From Lachnospiraceae bacterium (GTDB taxonomy: Bacteria; Bacillota; Clostridia; Lachnospirales; Lachnospiraceae), in assembly GCA_017521195.1 (NCBI GenBank), contig JAFXGP010000079.1, positions 1 to 45,116 on the forward strand: a stretch of DNA of 45,116 nucleotides. Reading direction: 5' to 3'. Of the stretch, positions 1-10,000 are shown in pieces. The first letter of the stretch is position 1. Each line of letters opens with the position of its first letter. The notes under the pieces are model-generated. The model was not told the origin of the DNA, searched no databases, and was given only the letters and a program-made list of their open reading frames with translations. The position numbers and the translations under genes were made by a program.

Positions 1-211
1 ACTTCGCTAATGCCTACCCTACATATATTTATCTGTCCCATCTGAAATACGGTGCATTCAGATGGTCTATTAAAGTTACCCTTTTTATAGCTTAATATTT
101 TTATCAAAAACCTCTTGACTATTTATAGTTTGACACCTCCTAACGCCTTCACTATAGGTAATCTTCCTATCACATTACCCATATAGCAATAGTCTGATAC
201 ACTCTCCCCCA
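1..211. other. left-edge region without a supported gene
   Basis: No gene can be supported here. A plus-strand frame is open from the window edge to a stop at 93-95 (about 30 codons) and could be the tail of a gene lying to the left, but I do not recognise it. A minus-strand frame beginning ATGGGACAG near position 41 is open to the edge but lacks a good ribosome binding site. A 9-bp inverted repeat lies at 38-46 and 57-65. The rest, 96-211, is AT-rich and shows no clear terminator for the threonine aldolase gene that ends at 212. Confidence 0.4.
38..65. repeat. 9-bp inverted repeat (hairpin)
   Basis: The arms CCATCTGAA (38-46) and TTCAGATGG (57-65) are perfectly complementary around a 10-base loop. 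Neither strand has a convincing T-run directly after the stem, so this is not a typical intrinsic terminator. It may be the end of an element or gene to the left of the window. Confidence 0.4.
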
Positions 212-1237
212 TTATAATGCTGCAATTAAAGCATCTACATTTTCTTCTTTGGTAGCCCAGCTGGTGCAGAATCGTACCGCACTGTGGGTTTCATCCATTC
301 TCTGCTGGTAACAGAAACCAAAGTTTTCTTTTAATTCTTCCAACTTAGAATCTTCCATAATCGGGAAAATCTGATTGGTTGTATTCTCCACCAGAAACGA
401 ATATCCCTTTTCCACAAAAGCATCACGTAATTTATCTGCCAGGCGAATAGCATGTTCTGAAACTCTATGATACAATCCGTCTTCAAACAGGGTTTCAAAC
501 TGTACACCTAAAAGTCTTCCTTTGGCAAGCATACCACCTTTTTGTTTTATCATATAACGGAAATCTTTCTGCAATGCCGGATGTCTGATTACTACTGCTT
601 CCCCGAACAATGCTCCTACCTTGGTTCCTCCAATGTAAAATACATCCGTAAGGGCTGCCAAGTTTTCTAAATCCACATCATTGCCTTTAGCAGCAATACC
701 GTATCCCAATCTTGCTCCGTCTACAAATAAATACAAATCATGTTTATCACACACATTTCTGATTTCTTCTAATTCCTGTTTGGTATATAAAGTTCCAAGT
801 TCTGTAGGCTGACTTATATATACCATTTTAGGCTGTACCATATGTTCAAAGGAATCATCATTTTTATGCAAAGTACAAACTTCATCTATCTGAGCTGATG
901 ATAATTTCCCTTCCTTTTCCGGTAACGCCAATACTTTATATCCTAAGGATTCCACTGCTCCGGTTTCATGTACATGAATATGTCCTGTTGCTGCTGAAAT
1001 AACACCCTGATATGGACGAAGTGCTGCACCGATTACCGTCATATTGGTCTGGGTTCCTCCTACCAAAAAATGCACTTTACTCTCCGGTGCCTTACAAGCC
1101 TCCTGAATCAGTTTTGCGGCTTTCATGCAATGTTCATCTTCGCTGTACCCCGGTGTCTGTTCCATGTTAGTCTCCAGCAGACGATTCATAATTTCGGGGC
1201 ATGCCCCTTCTGTATAATCTGACTGAAATAAAATCAT
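212..1237 (-). CDS. ltaE: low-specificity L-threonine aldolase (PLP enzyme)
   Basis: Predicted cytosolic PLP enzyme of the beta-eliminating lyase family that cleaves L-threonine or L-allo-threonine to glycine and acetaldehyde. The 341-residue length fits the family. The PLP-binding lysine is K206 in the segment YIGGTKVGALFG, with the family Asp-Gly-Ala-Arg motif at 173-176. The N-terminal FQSDYTEGACPEI segment is typical of clostridial threonine aldolases. The start ATG (1235-1237) has the Shine-Dalgarno AGGAG in 1251-1260. That site touches the stop codon of pepD (1259-1261), so the two genes are probably cotranscribed and translationally coupled. The exact substrate preference (threonine, allo-threonine or another beta-hydroxy amino acid) cannot be read from the sequence. 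Confidence 0.9.
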   Translation of the reverse strand: MILFQSDYTEGACPEIMNRLLETNMEQTPGYSEDEHCMKAAKLIQEACKAPESKVHFLVGGTQTNMTVIGAALRPYQGVISAATGHIHVHETGAVESLGYKVLALPEKEGKLSSAQIDEVCTLHKNDDSFEHMVQPKMVYISQPTELGTLYTKQELEEIRNVCDKHDLYLFVDGARLGYGIAAKGNDVDLENLAALTDVFYIGGTKVGALFGEAVVIRHPALQKDFRYMIKQKGGMLAKGRLLGVQFETLFEDGLYHRVSEHAIRLADKLRDAFVEKGYSFLVENTTNQIFPIMEDSKLEELKENFGFCYQQRMDETHSAVRFCTSWATKEENVDALIAAL

Positions 1238-1258
1238 ATTTATAAAAATTCCTTTCTC

Positions 1259-2698
1259 CTATGCTTCTTCTAATACCTTAAGAATAAATTCCCAGGTTCT
1301 CTTAACAGAGGAAATACTCATGGTTTCTTCTGTCGTATGAATATCTTTCATTTCCGGTCCTATAGACACACAATCCAGTTCCGGAATCTTACCTAAGAAG
1401 AATCCACATTCCAAACCTGCATGAATCGCCTCAATTTTAGGTGCTTTCCCAAACATTTCTGTATAAATTTTAACCATGGAATCTCTAAGCGGAGAATCTA
1501 CTCTGTATGCCCATCCCGGATAATCTCCAGCAGATTTGCAGCTTCCGCCAAAACTTTCTGTTAAAGCATATAATTTTTCCACTAACATATATTTTGCACT
1601 TTCGATGGAGCTTCTTACAGAGAATCCCAGATTAATCTGCTCCTTCTTCATGGATAATTGTCCCATATTAAGAGAAGTTTCTACCAAACCTTCTACATCA
1701 CCGCTCATGGCCTGTACACCACCCGGAAGCAGGAAGATTAACTTACCTGTTTTTTCACTGTCTTCCTTAGTCACTGCTTCAAAAGAACCAACTTCTTTTA
1801 CTTTAATTTTCACGAAAATATCGGAATCCTTTGTAGCATATTCTGTCTTTAAGATTTTATCGAAAGCATCTGCCTGAGCTGTTAGAGCTTCCACATCAGA
1901 TACCACTACTTCCATCTTTGTTTCTCTTGGAATGGCATTATCTGCAAGTCCGCCTTCCATAGTAACAATGTTCATATCTACTTTTTTACCTGCATGCACC
2001 AGGAAACGTCCCATTAAAGTATTGGAATTAGCTCTTCCTTTATGAATCTCCGCACCGGAATGTCCGCCGGCCAATCCACCGATATGAACTTCACACAAAG
2101 CACCGTCAATCATTTCTCTTTTTAACGGAAGGGCACAATCCACACGCATACCACCTGCACAACCGGTGAGGAAGATTCCTTCTTCTTCCGAATCCAGGTT
2201 TAACATTCTTTTCGCTTTGCATACAGATAAATCAATAGCAGCCGCACCATTTAAACCTACTTCTTCGTCTACGGTAAAAATACATTCTATACGTGGATGA
2301 GAGAGATTATCCGCATCTAACAATGCCAATTCGTAAGCCACTGCGATTCCGTCATCCCCGCCAAGAGAAGTATCTTCTGCATAGATAATATCTCCGTCTA
2401 CTTTTAATCTTAAGCCTTCAGTTGTCATATCAATATTACTTTCCGGTTTCTTAACCGCAACCATATCCATATGTCCCTGAAGCATAATTGGCTCTTTGTG
2501 TTCATAACCTACAGTCGCTTCTTTTATAATGATTACATTCTTGATTTCATCCTGATAATATTCCAGATTTCTTTCCTTGGCAAAATTCACCAGATAATTG
2601 CTGATTTTTTCCATATTTCTGGAACCATGAGGAATACTACAGATTTCCTCAAAAAAACGGAATACGTTAGTTGGTTCTAAATGTCCTAAAATACTCAT
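1259..2698 (-). CDS. pepD: aminoacyl-histidine dipeptidase (peptidase M20C)
   Basis: Zinc metallopeptidase that hydrolyses Xaa-His and other dipeptides in the cytosol. The 479 residues match the usual PepD length. Metal-site motifs are visible: GHMDMV with H76 and D78, SLGGDDG with the bridging Asp near 115, and VDEEVG with the catalytic and metal glutamates at 145-146. The lid/dimerisation domain follows in the middle (about 190-380), and the M20 fold resumes toward the C terminus. The start ATG (2696-2698) follows a GGAG ribosome binding site near 2709-2712. The threonine aldolase gene begins 21 bases after the stop, so the pair looks like an amino-acid and peptide salvage operon. A nested palindromic element lies immediately upstream. 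Confidence 0.93.
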   Translation of the reverse strand: MSILGHLEPTNVFRFFEEICSIPHGSRNMEKISNYLVNFAKERNLEYYQDEIKNVIIIKEATVGYEHKEPIMLQGHMDMVAVKKPESNIDMTTEGLRLKVDGDIIYAEDTSLGGDDGIAVAYELALLDADNLSHPRIECIFTVDEEVGLNGAAAIDLSVCKAKRMLNLDSEEEGIFLTGCAGGMRVDCALPLKREMIDGALCEVHIGGLAGGHSGAEIHKGRANSNTLMGRFLVHAGKKVDMNIVTMEGGLADNAIPRETKMEVVVSDVEALTAQADAFDKILKTEYATKDSDIFVKIKVKEVGSFEAVTKEDSEKTGKLIFLLPGGVQAMSGDVEGLVETSLNMGQLSMKKEQINLGFSVRSSIESAKYMLVEKLYALTESFGGSCKSAGDYPGWAYRVDSPLRDSMVKIYTEMFGKAPKIEAIHAGLECGFFLGKIPELDCVSIGPEMKDIHTTEETMSISSVKRTWEFILKVLEEA

Positions 2699-2723
2699 AA
2701 ATTAATCTCCTTTTTATAAAAAA

Positions 2724-2878
2724 CAGTTCAACTGCACAAGACTATGCGCAAAAACGTACTTCGTACTCACTGCTGCTACGCAGCATTTTTGCTTATAGTC
2801 TTGCGCTCCCTCAGTGTAGAAAAAGCCCCCATATTGTACAAGTACAATGGGTGCTTTTTTCCTACACTGGTTGAACTG
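2724..2878. repeat. nested palindromic intergenic element (MITE-like)
   Basis: This about 155-bp stretch fills the gap between argS and pepD. Outer arms CAGTTCAAC (2724-2732) and GTTGAACTG (2870-2878) are perfect complements. Inside are two hairpins. One spans 2734-2806, pairing CAAGACTAT and GCAAAAA with their complements, and carries a small inner stem TGCTG/CAGCA. The other spans 2812-2869, with CAGTGTAG outer arms and an AAAAAGC/GCTTTTT inner stem. The whole could fold as a three-way junction. Terminal inverted repeats with internal symmetry and no coding capacity suggest a small non-autonomous element or a family of intergenic repeats. The class assignment is inference. Confidence 0.6.
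2812..2869 (-). terminator. probable argS terminator hairpin
   Basis: On the minus strand, just after the argS stop, the transcript can form a long hairpin. CAGTGTAG pairs with CTACACTG at the base, and an inner GC-containing stem (ACCCATTGTA against TACAATATGGG with a bulge) ends in a run of five T. The T-run makes it a plausible intrinsic terminator for argS, although it sits inside the larger palindromic element. Confidence 0.6.
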
Positions 2879-2883
2879 GTGCT

Positions 2884-4650
2884 CTACATTCGTTCAGGTG
2901 CACTGAATCCTAATACATCAATACATGCTTCCAGGATATCTCTGCAAAGTACTAAAAGTGCAATGTATCCTGCTTTCTTTGTTTCATCTTCTTCTGCCAA
3001 AATTCTTGTTTCATGGTAGAACTTATTAAATGCATTTGCCAAATCATAAATGTATGCACATACTTTGTGAGGTGCAACTTCTTCAAAAGCATTTTCCATC
3101 ATGGTATTGAATTTAGCCATTTCCATAACCAATGCTTTTTCGCTTTCATTTGTTACTTCCTGTAAATCAACCTTATTTAAGTCTCCGCCCTGTTCTTTAA
3201 ATTTATTCAAAATAGATTTAATTCGTACAATGGTATATAAAATGTAAGGACCTGTATCTCCCTCGAAAGATGTAAATTTATCTACATCAAAAATGTAATC
3301 CTTGGATGCCTGATTAGATAAATCACCATATTTAATCGCCGCAAGGCCAATCATGTCAGCAGTCTGTCTTGCTTCATCCAAAGCCACTTCTCTCCCGTTA
3401 ATCATTTTCTGATACATCTCTTCATTGATTTCGGAAATTAATCTTTCTAAACGCATTACACCGCCTTCACGGGTTTTAAAAGGTTTGCCGTCTTTTCCGT
3501 TTACCGTACCAAAACCAATGTGTACTAATTCTGTTTCCGGTTTTACAAGTTTTGTTTTTCTTGCGCAACGGAATACCTGTTCAAAGTACAAATCCTGACG
3601 TTTGTCAGTAAGATAAATCATTTTATCCGGAGCATATACTTCCATACGTTCCATAATAGTAGCCAAGTCTGTAGTATTGTAAAGGGATGCACCATCGGAT
3701 TTTAAAATCATACATGGAGGGATTTCTTTGGTGTCGGTTTCTTCTTTTACCTCTACAACCAAAGCGCCTTCACTGATATATGCATATCCTTCTTTCTTCA
3801 TGTAATCAACCATGCCCGGAATAATATCGTGAACATCGGATTCCCCTTTCCAAAGGTCAAAATCCACATTTAAGTTTGCATAGTTTTTCTTCAAATCAGA
3901 TACTGACACTGCAATGATATGATCCCAGATTGCACGATATCCTCTTACGCCACTCTGTAATTTAAAAGTAGCCTCCATAGCTTTTTCTTTATAAGCAGGA
4001 TCTTCTTTGGATTTTCCGCTGGCAGTTGGATAGATTTCTTCCAATTCCCCAATGGTAAACGGAGCTTCCTCTGGATATTCCCCTGTATAGTTTTCATCGA
4101 AATAAACCAATTCAGGCTGTCTTTCTTTTAATTCTGTGATAATGAGACCCATCTGAAGTCCCCAGTCACCTAAATGAATATCACCGATAACGTTATGTCC
4201 CATAAAACGGCAGATACGTTTTACACTTTCCCCAATAACTGCTGAACGAAGATGTCCTACGTGAAGAGGTTTTGCTACGTTTGGTCCGCCGTAATCCACC
4301 ATAATGGTTTTCTTAGTTTCCGGTTCTTCCACACCGAATTTTTCTTCCTTTCTCATTCCCTGTAAATAGTCTTTTAAGAAAGAAGGTTTTACTTTTAAAT
4401 TTAAAAATCCCGGCATAACTGCTTCTACGCTTTCAAACACATTGCTGTCTGCCAATTTTTCTACCACTTCGTTTGCAATCATAATAGGAGCTTTTTTATA
4501 CTGTTTTGCACCTGCCATGGCTCCATTACACTGGTATTCGCATAAATCAGGTCTGTTAGAAACAGTAACTCGTCCCAATTCTTTGTTATATCCTGCATCT
4601 TCAAATGCTTTCTGCATTTCCTCTGAAATCAATTCTAAAATCTTTTTCAT
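2884..4650 (-). CDS. argS: arginyl-tRNA synthetase
   Basis: Class I aminoacyl-tRNA synthetase that charges tRNA-Arg with arginine. The N-terminal ArgS additional domain covers about 1-95. The HIGH-type motif is HVGH at 130-133, within the NVAKPLHVGHLRS segment. The KMSKS loop is replaced by GKPFKTREGG, which is normal for this branch of ArgS enzymes. The C-terminal anticodon-binding DALR domain is present (FNTMMENAFEE to LGFSAPERM). The length of 588 residues is usual. ATG at 4648-4650 has the site GGAG just upstream. A likely promoter lies in the gap before it, so argS seems to be transcribed independently of queH. Confidence 0.97.
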   Translation of the reverse strand: MKKILELISEEMQKAFEDAGYNKELGRVTVSNRPDLCEYQCNGAMAGAKQYKKAPIMIANEVVEKLADSNVFESVEAVMPGFLNLKVKPSFLKDYLQGMRKEEKFGVEEPETKKTIMVDYGGPNVAKPLHVGHLRSAVIGESVKRICRFMGHNVIGDIHLGDWGLQMGLIITELKERQPELVYFDENYTGEYPEEAPFTIGELEEIYPTASGKSKEDPAYKEKAMEATFKLQSGVRGYRAIWDHIIAVSVSDLKKNYANLNVDFDLWKGESDVHDIIPGMVDYMKKEGYAYISEGALVVEVKEETDTKEIPPCMILKSDGASLYNTTDLATIMERMEVYAPDKMIYLTDKRQDLYFEQVFRCARKTKLVKPETELVHIGFGTVNGKDGKPFKTREGGVMRLERLISEINEEMYQKMINGREVALDEARQTADMIGLAAIKYGDLSNQASKDYIFDVDKFTSFEGDTGPYILYTIVRIKSILNKFKEQGGDLNKVDLQEVTNESEKALVMEMAKFNTMMENAFEEVAPHKVCAYIYDLANAFNKFYHETRILAEEDETKKAGYIALLVLCRDILEACIDVLGFSAPERM

Positions 4651-4707
4651 AGTTTCTCCATTTCAATAGTACGTTTTAATATTATATTTCAACTAATGAT
4701 TCAAAAT

Positions 4708-4736
4708 ATTTTATCATATTTTACTAATAGTCTCAA
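4708..4736 (-). promoter_or_regulatory. likely sigma-A promoter of argS
   Basis: Reading the minus strand, TTGAGA (4731-4736) and TAAAAT (4708-4713) are separated by 17 bases, close to the sigma-A consensus. Transcription would begin near 4701, about 50 bases upstream of the argS ATG. I saw no T-box-like structure in this short leader. Confidence 0.5.
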
Positions 4737-4764
4737 GGGCAAAACTTCTCTGTCCCTCTCGAAG

Positions 4765-5406
4765 CTACGCATTCTCCCTCTTTAAACTTTCCGCCTTAGA
4801 AAATGCACATCCACAGAAATTCTGCCTATATAAATCATACTCTTTGGAAAGTTCTATACTTCTCTTATATCCTTCCTTTTTCTTAAAATCGGAAGGCAAA
4901 AAAGAAGTCTCATATTTTTCCGCCATTTGCTCTCCTATTTCATTCAATTTTGCCGCATTCTTCAACGGGCTGATAGTAAGAGTAGTCGTAAAATAATCGT
5001 ATCCGCCTTCTTTTGCCAGTTGTGCTGTTTTTTCCAGACGCAGACCATAACAACGGAAACATCTTTCCCCACCTTCCGGACATTGTTCCAATCCTTTGGC
5101 AATGTCATAAAATTCCTGCGGTTCATAGTTGCCTTCCACAATTTGAATGGGGCAGACAGGATTCTTTTGATTAAACTCAAAAATCAGACGTTTCTGCTCT
5201 TCCACACGTTTCCGATATTCTTCTGCCTCTGAAATATTGGGATTATAGAAAAATACCGTAATCTCAAAAATCTCCTGTAACTTTTCCAACACTGCACTGC
5301 TGCAAGGTGCACAACAACTATGAAGTAAAAGGGATTTCTTCTCACCTGATAATCTCTCTATAATCTTTTCCATTTCTTTTTGATAATTTCTATTATTAAC
5401 AGCCAT
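4765..5406 (-). CDS. queH: epoxyqueuosine reductase QueH
   Basis: Catalyses the last step of queuosine synthesis, reducing epoxyqueuosine to queuosine in the tRNA anticodon loop. QueH is the non-orthologous replacement for QueG and was formerly called DUF208. Cysteines for the Fe-S and iron site are visible: LLLHSCCAPCS near 25-36, a CPEGGERCFRCY segment near 114-125 and FCGCAF near the C terminus. The 213-residue length fits. The start ATG follows a GGGGAG site. It lies downstream of the chemoreceptor gene but is separated from it by a terminator-like hairpin at 5446-5475. No other queuosine gene is in the window. Confidence 0.92.
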   Translation of the reverse strand: MAVNNRNYQKEMEKIIERLSGEKKSLLLHSCCAPCSSAVLEKLQEIFEITVFFYNPNISEAEEYRKRVEEQKRLIFEFNQKNPVCPIQIVEGNYEPQEFYDIAKGLEQCPEGGERCFRCYGLRLEKTAQLAKEGGYDYFTTTLTISPLKNAAKLNEIGEQMAEKYETSFLPSDFKKKEGYKRSIELSKEYDLYRQNFCGCAFSKAESLKRENA

Positions 5407-5445
5407 AAAACTCCCCTGTTTCCAATAACTACTTTTAAAATCTGA

Positions 5446-5475
5446 AAGGAAAGAGAACTTCTGTCCTCTTTCCTT
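5446..5475 (-). terminator. hairpin downstream of the chemoreceptor gene
   Basis: The minus strand reads AAGGAAAGAG, about ten bases of loop, then CTCTTTCCTT, followed by a T-rich stretch ending in ATTTT. This fits an intrinsic terminator placed directly after the chemoreceptor stop at 5483. Confidence 0.6.
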
Positions 5476-5482
5476 ACTTCAT

Positions 5483-6979
5483 TTAACTTATGTATTTATT
5501 CATTCTCTGAGATGCTTCAATCACACCATTTAAGATGTCTTGTGTATTTACTGCATCTTCATAATTATTCTCTGCAATAGCTGCACATTCCTGTGTTGCT
5601 GCCGTAACTTCTTCAGTAGTGGCTGATATCTGTACAATATTTTCCACAATATGCGCATTGGCTTCCGAAAGTTTTTCTATCATCTTACCAACCTTGGCAA
5701 TATCTCCTACAAGACCGGTTACATTGGAACTTAATTCATCCACCTGTTCTGCCACTTCTTTGATCATGACATCCTGTGCTTCACTTACACTTAAGGTTTT
5801 TTCTACTGCTTCTGCCGTCTGGTCTGCGTTAGTAGTAAGTTTATCCAAAATATCGGCAATGTTTTCCGTTTCTCTTCTTGTTTTATCTGATAATTCACCT
5901 ATTTCATCCGCAACTACAGCAAAACCGCGACCGGCTTCTCCGGCTCTGGCTGCTTCAATAGAAGCATTTAATGCCAATAAATTGGTCTGGTTGGAAATAG
6001 CAAAAATAGTTTTGGTAATGGTACGTACATCTCCCACATTTTCCTGCAACTGTTCCATAAGTTTTGCCACCTGATGATTGGTTTTGGCTAAAACATCTGC
6101 ATGTTTTTTCAACTCTTCCATCTTTTCAGCATTCATCCGGTTTAATTCTCCGGATTTCTTAGCCACACGCACCATACGTTCCGAACGTTCCACCGTATCT
6201 TCGATACTCTGCTGGATATCCTGTGTCATGGTATTCTGTTCCTGCATATTTTCTGCAGTAGCGGCAGTACTTGCACTGATATCTCCTACAGACTGTTTTA
6301 CACTTTCGGAAGAAGTTTTCAAATTGTCCACCAGTCCCATAGCTCTTTCTGTTCCGGATTTTACCACACCGGCTATTTCCATCACTTCTGCTACCATGGC
6401 TTCCTGTTTTTCAGATTCTGCCGTTAATTTTCCAATGGAATCATCATTAAAACGGGTTCCTACATTTGTCAGATATAAAAGAACATACATAACTACCGCT
6501 ACTACAATAGTTGCTCCCAGCTGTGCCAGCATATCCGCGTTTTCATAGTTGTTAATAACAAAAGCTCTGCAAACAAAAATAAGTATATTAGGAATCGCAA
6601 TTCCATGAGCACATAACCTGGAGTATTTCTTATCAAAGTATAATACAATTCCCAAAAACGGAACTGTAGTCATAAAACGCATATAATAATCATTATATGC
6701 AAATGAAATCATAAAGGTAACCAAAAACAATCCTATAAATGCCACATATTTCATTTTTCCGGTCCCCGGATTTTTCTTTACCATAACCAGACAGGTAATA
6801 CTGGTAACCACCATAATTGTTGCTAAAGCACCCCAATAACCCCAAGTACGGTTCCCTTGGATAGCAGAAATTGTTACTACCAAAAGAATCAATGCTTCAA
6901 ACAATATCATACTGATGGACATATATTGATTAATCTTTTTAACCTGTTGACTCTTATTTGCGTAGGAAAATTGTTCCAT
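5483..6979 (-). CDS. methyl-accepting chemotaxis protein with multi-TM sensor
   Basis: Membrane receptor whose cytoplasmic rod would signal to CheA/CheW. About six hydrophobic segments occur in residues 20-171 (roughly 20-40, 50-67, 78-95, 103-117, 126-142 and 154-171), with no large extracellular sensor domain and no obvious HAMP domain. A coiled-coil rod follows. The highly conserved hairpin tip is at about 326-360, with the EAARAGEAGRGFAVVADEI signature. The 498-residue protein is complete. No che or flagellar gene lies next to it, so its partners must be elsewhere. The start ATG at 6977-6979 is preceded by GGGGGC, a weak but acceptable site. The ligand is unknown; the compact membrane domain suggests a signal within or near the membrane. 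Confidence 0.9.
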   Translation of the reverse strand: MEQFSYANKSQQVKKINQYMSISMILFEALILLVVTISAIQGNRTWGYWGALATIMVVTSITCLVMVKKNPGTGKMKYVAFIGLFLVTFMISFAYNDYYMRFMTTVPFLGIVLYFDKKYSRLCAHGIAIPNILIFVCRAFVINNYENADMLAQLGATIVVAVVMYVLLYLTNVGTRFNDDSIGKLTAESEKQEAMVAEVMEIAGVVKSGTERAMGLVDNLKTSSESVKQSVGDISASTAATAENMQEQNTMTQDIQQSIEDTVERSERMVRVAKKSGELNRMNAEKMEELKKHADVLAKTNHQVAKLMEQLQENVGDVRTITKTIFAISNQTNLLALNASIEAARAGEAGRGFAVVADEIGELSDKTRRETENIADILDKLTTNADQTAEAVEKTLSVSEAQDVMIKEVAEQVDELSSNVTGLVGDIAKVGKMIEKLSEANAHIVENIVQISATTEEVTAATQECAAIAENNYEDAVNTQDILNGVIEASQRMNKYIS

Positions 6980-7051
6980 ATTAAGCCCCCGTTCTTTTTT
7001 CCCATAACCTACTTCTTAAATTATTTTTCTAACTGTTCAAATATTTTAGCG

Positions 7052-10000
7052 TTAGTCTCTGAAATATTTCACACCGGATTCAAAAATCTTCAAATCCTGT
7101 TCACCGTAAATATTAATTGCAACACCCTTATCTCTTCTTTCGGAATGTGCCATTTTACCAAAACATCTTCCGTCCATAGAGGTAATACCTTCAATAGCAA
7201 GATAAGAACCATTTATATTCCATTCCTCATCCATGGAAAGGTTGCCTTCCGGATCTGCATACTGTGTTGCAACTTGTCCATTGGCAAATAACTTATCTAA
7301 CCATTCTTTACTTGCCACAAATCGTCCTTCTCCATGAGAAGCCGGATTAACATAGGTTTTTCCTACTTCTGCCAACTGTAGCCATGGAGATTTATTAGAT
7401 ACTACTTTTGTATATACCATCTTGGAAATATGACGATTAATAGTGTTATAGGTCAAAGTAGGAGAGTCCTCACTCTGTCCCACGATTTCTCCATATGGAA
7501 CAAGTCCCAGTTTAATCAAAGCCTGGAAACCATTACAGATTCCCAAACACAAACCATCTCTTTCGTTCAGAAGTTTCATAACTTCTTCTTTAATCTTCGC
7601 ATTCTGGAATGCAGTAGCAAAGAATTTAGCACTTCCATCCGGTTCATCTCCGGCAGAGAATCCACCCGGGAACATAATAATCTGGGCATTTCTGATTTCT
7701 TCTGCAAAGACATCCACAGATTCCCTGATATCTTCTGCGCTCAGGTTCTTAAATACCTTTGTTACCACATTGGCTCCTGCTCTCTCAAAAGCTTTGGTGC
7801 TGTCATATTCACAGTTGGTTCCCGGAAATACCGGAATAAATACGTTTGGTTTTGCAATTTTGTTTTTACAAATGTAGACACTGTCTGTTTTGTAGATTGG
7901 TGTATCAATTACATCTGTAGTTTTATCACCTTTGGTAGCAAATACAGATTCCAAAGTTTCCTTCCATGCATCCAAAGCTTCTTCCAGATCAATCTTAACT
8001 TCTCCCACTTCGAATACAGCTTCTTTGGTTACTGTACCTACCGGAGTATATTCACAATCAATCAGATTAATCTTTTCCGCATCTACTTCAGCCACAATAC
8101 CACCAAGGGCATTTTCAAACAAATCTTTTACTTCCAATTCTTCGAAAATCTCTACCCCCAGTTTATTACCAAAAGCCATTTTACTGATAGCTGCCGCAAT
8201 ACCTTTTGTATCTGTTGCATAGGCTGATACGATAATCCCTTCCTGCATCAAGCGATGGATTTCATCGTACATTTCGCATACTTTGGCATAAATCGGCACA
8301 TCAAAATCGTCTGTTTCCAACGGGAAGTATACCAGTTTATTCCCAACTTCTTTTAATTCCGGAGTAATAATATCTCCCTCTTTTGCCACGTCCACAGCAA
8401 AGGAAACCAAGGTTGGCGGTACGTCAATATTATTAAAAGTACCTGACATACTGTCTTTTCCGCCAATGGATGGAAGACCAAAACCTATCTGTGCATCAAA
8501 GGCACCAAGTAATGCGGCAAAAGGCTGACTCCATCTGCCAGGGTCTTCTGTCATTCTGCGGAAATATTCCTGGAATGTAAATCGGATTTTACTGTAATCA
8601 CCACCTGATGCCACAATCTTAGACATAGATTCTGTAATAGCATAAATAGCTCCATGGTAAGGGCTCCAGCTGGAAATATATGGGTCAAAACCATAACTCA
8701 TCATGGTTACGGTGTCTGTTTTTCCTTTTAAAACAGGCAGTTTTGCTACCATAGTCTGCGTTTCTGTCAACTGATACTGTCCGCCATAAGGCATAAACAC
8801 ACTACCTGCCCCGATAGATGCATCAAACATTTCTACCAGACCTTTCTGGGAACAAACATTTAAATCAGCCAGCAGAGACAACCATGCTTTTTTCACATCG
8901 CCTTCCTGTAAAGCTTCTTCCACCTCTTTTACTGCAATTCTGTCTACAGCTTTTCCTTTTTCTGAAGGAATATTTACCAAAACAGAAGTTTCCTGATGGG
9001 CACCGTTGGTGTCTAAAAAAGCACGGGAAATATTCACAATTTCCTTATCTCTCCATTTTAATATCAGACGTGGTTCTTTGGTTACCACTGCCACAGGTAC
9101 TGCTTCCAGATTTTCTTCTGCAGCATAACCTAAAAATTCTTCCACATTGGCAGGATCGATTACTACTGCCATGCGTTCCTGAGATTCTGAAATAGCCAAT
9201 TCTGTTCCGTCCAGACCTGCATATTTCTTAGGCACTTTATCTAAATCAATTCTAAGTCCCGGTGCCAGTTCTCCAATCGCAACGGAGACCCCGCCGGCAC
9301 CAAAGTCATTACATTTCTTAATTAACTTGCTTACTTCTTCTCTGCGGAACAGGCGCTGTACTTTACGTTCTGTAGGGGCATTTCCCTTTTGCACTTCTGC
9401 ACCACAGGTTTCAATACTGGTTTCTGTATGTACTTTGGAAGATCCGGTCGCTCCACCGCAGCCATCACGACCTGTACGTCCACCCAACAAAATAATTACG
9501 TCGTCCGGGTCAGAATTTTCACGGATAACATTTTTTCTTGGAGCAGCACCCATAACAGCGCCGATTTCCATTCTTTTGGCCACGTAATCCGGATGATATA
9601 TTTCTTTTACATAACCGGTTGCCAATCCAATCTGGTTTCCGTAAGAGGAATAACCTGCCGCAGCTCCACGAACCAGTTTTTTCTGGGATAATTTACCCTT
9701 CATGGTGTTGGCTACAGGAACGGTAGGATCTGCCGCACCGGTAACTCGCATAGCTTGATATACATAACCACGGCCGGACAACGGATCTCGAATGGCACCA
9801 CCAAGACAGGTAGCAGCTCCGCCAAATGGTTCAATTTCCGTCGGATGGTTATGGGTTTCATTTTTAAAGAATACCAGCCATTCTTCTTTTACAGGACCAT
9901 TTCCGTAATCCATTTCTACAGGCACAACAACCGAACATGCATTGATTTCATCCGAAACCTCCATGTCCTCCAATTTACCTTCTGCACGCAATTTACGCAT

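Noticed and set aside
2884..4650. Missing KMSKS motif in ArgS
   Set aside because: GKPFKTR in place of KMSK is normal for many bacterial arginyl-tRNA synthetases and is not a defect.
7430..8227. A 265-codon plus-strand open frame inside purL
   Set aside because: It is antisense to a clearly conserved gene, with cysteine- and phenylalanine-rich composition and no recognisable domain, and it lacks a convincing ribosome site. It is a shadow of the PurL reading frame.
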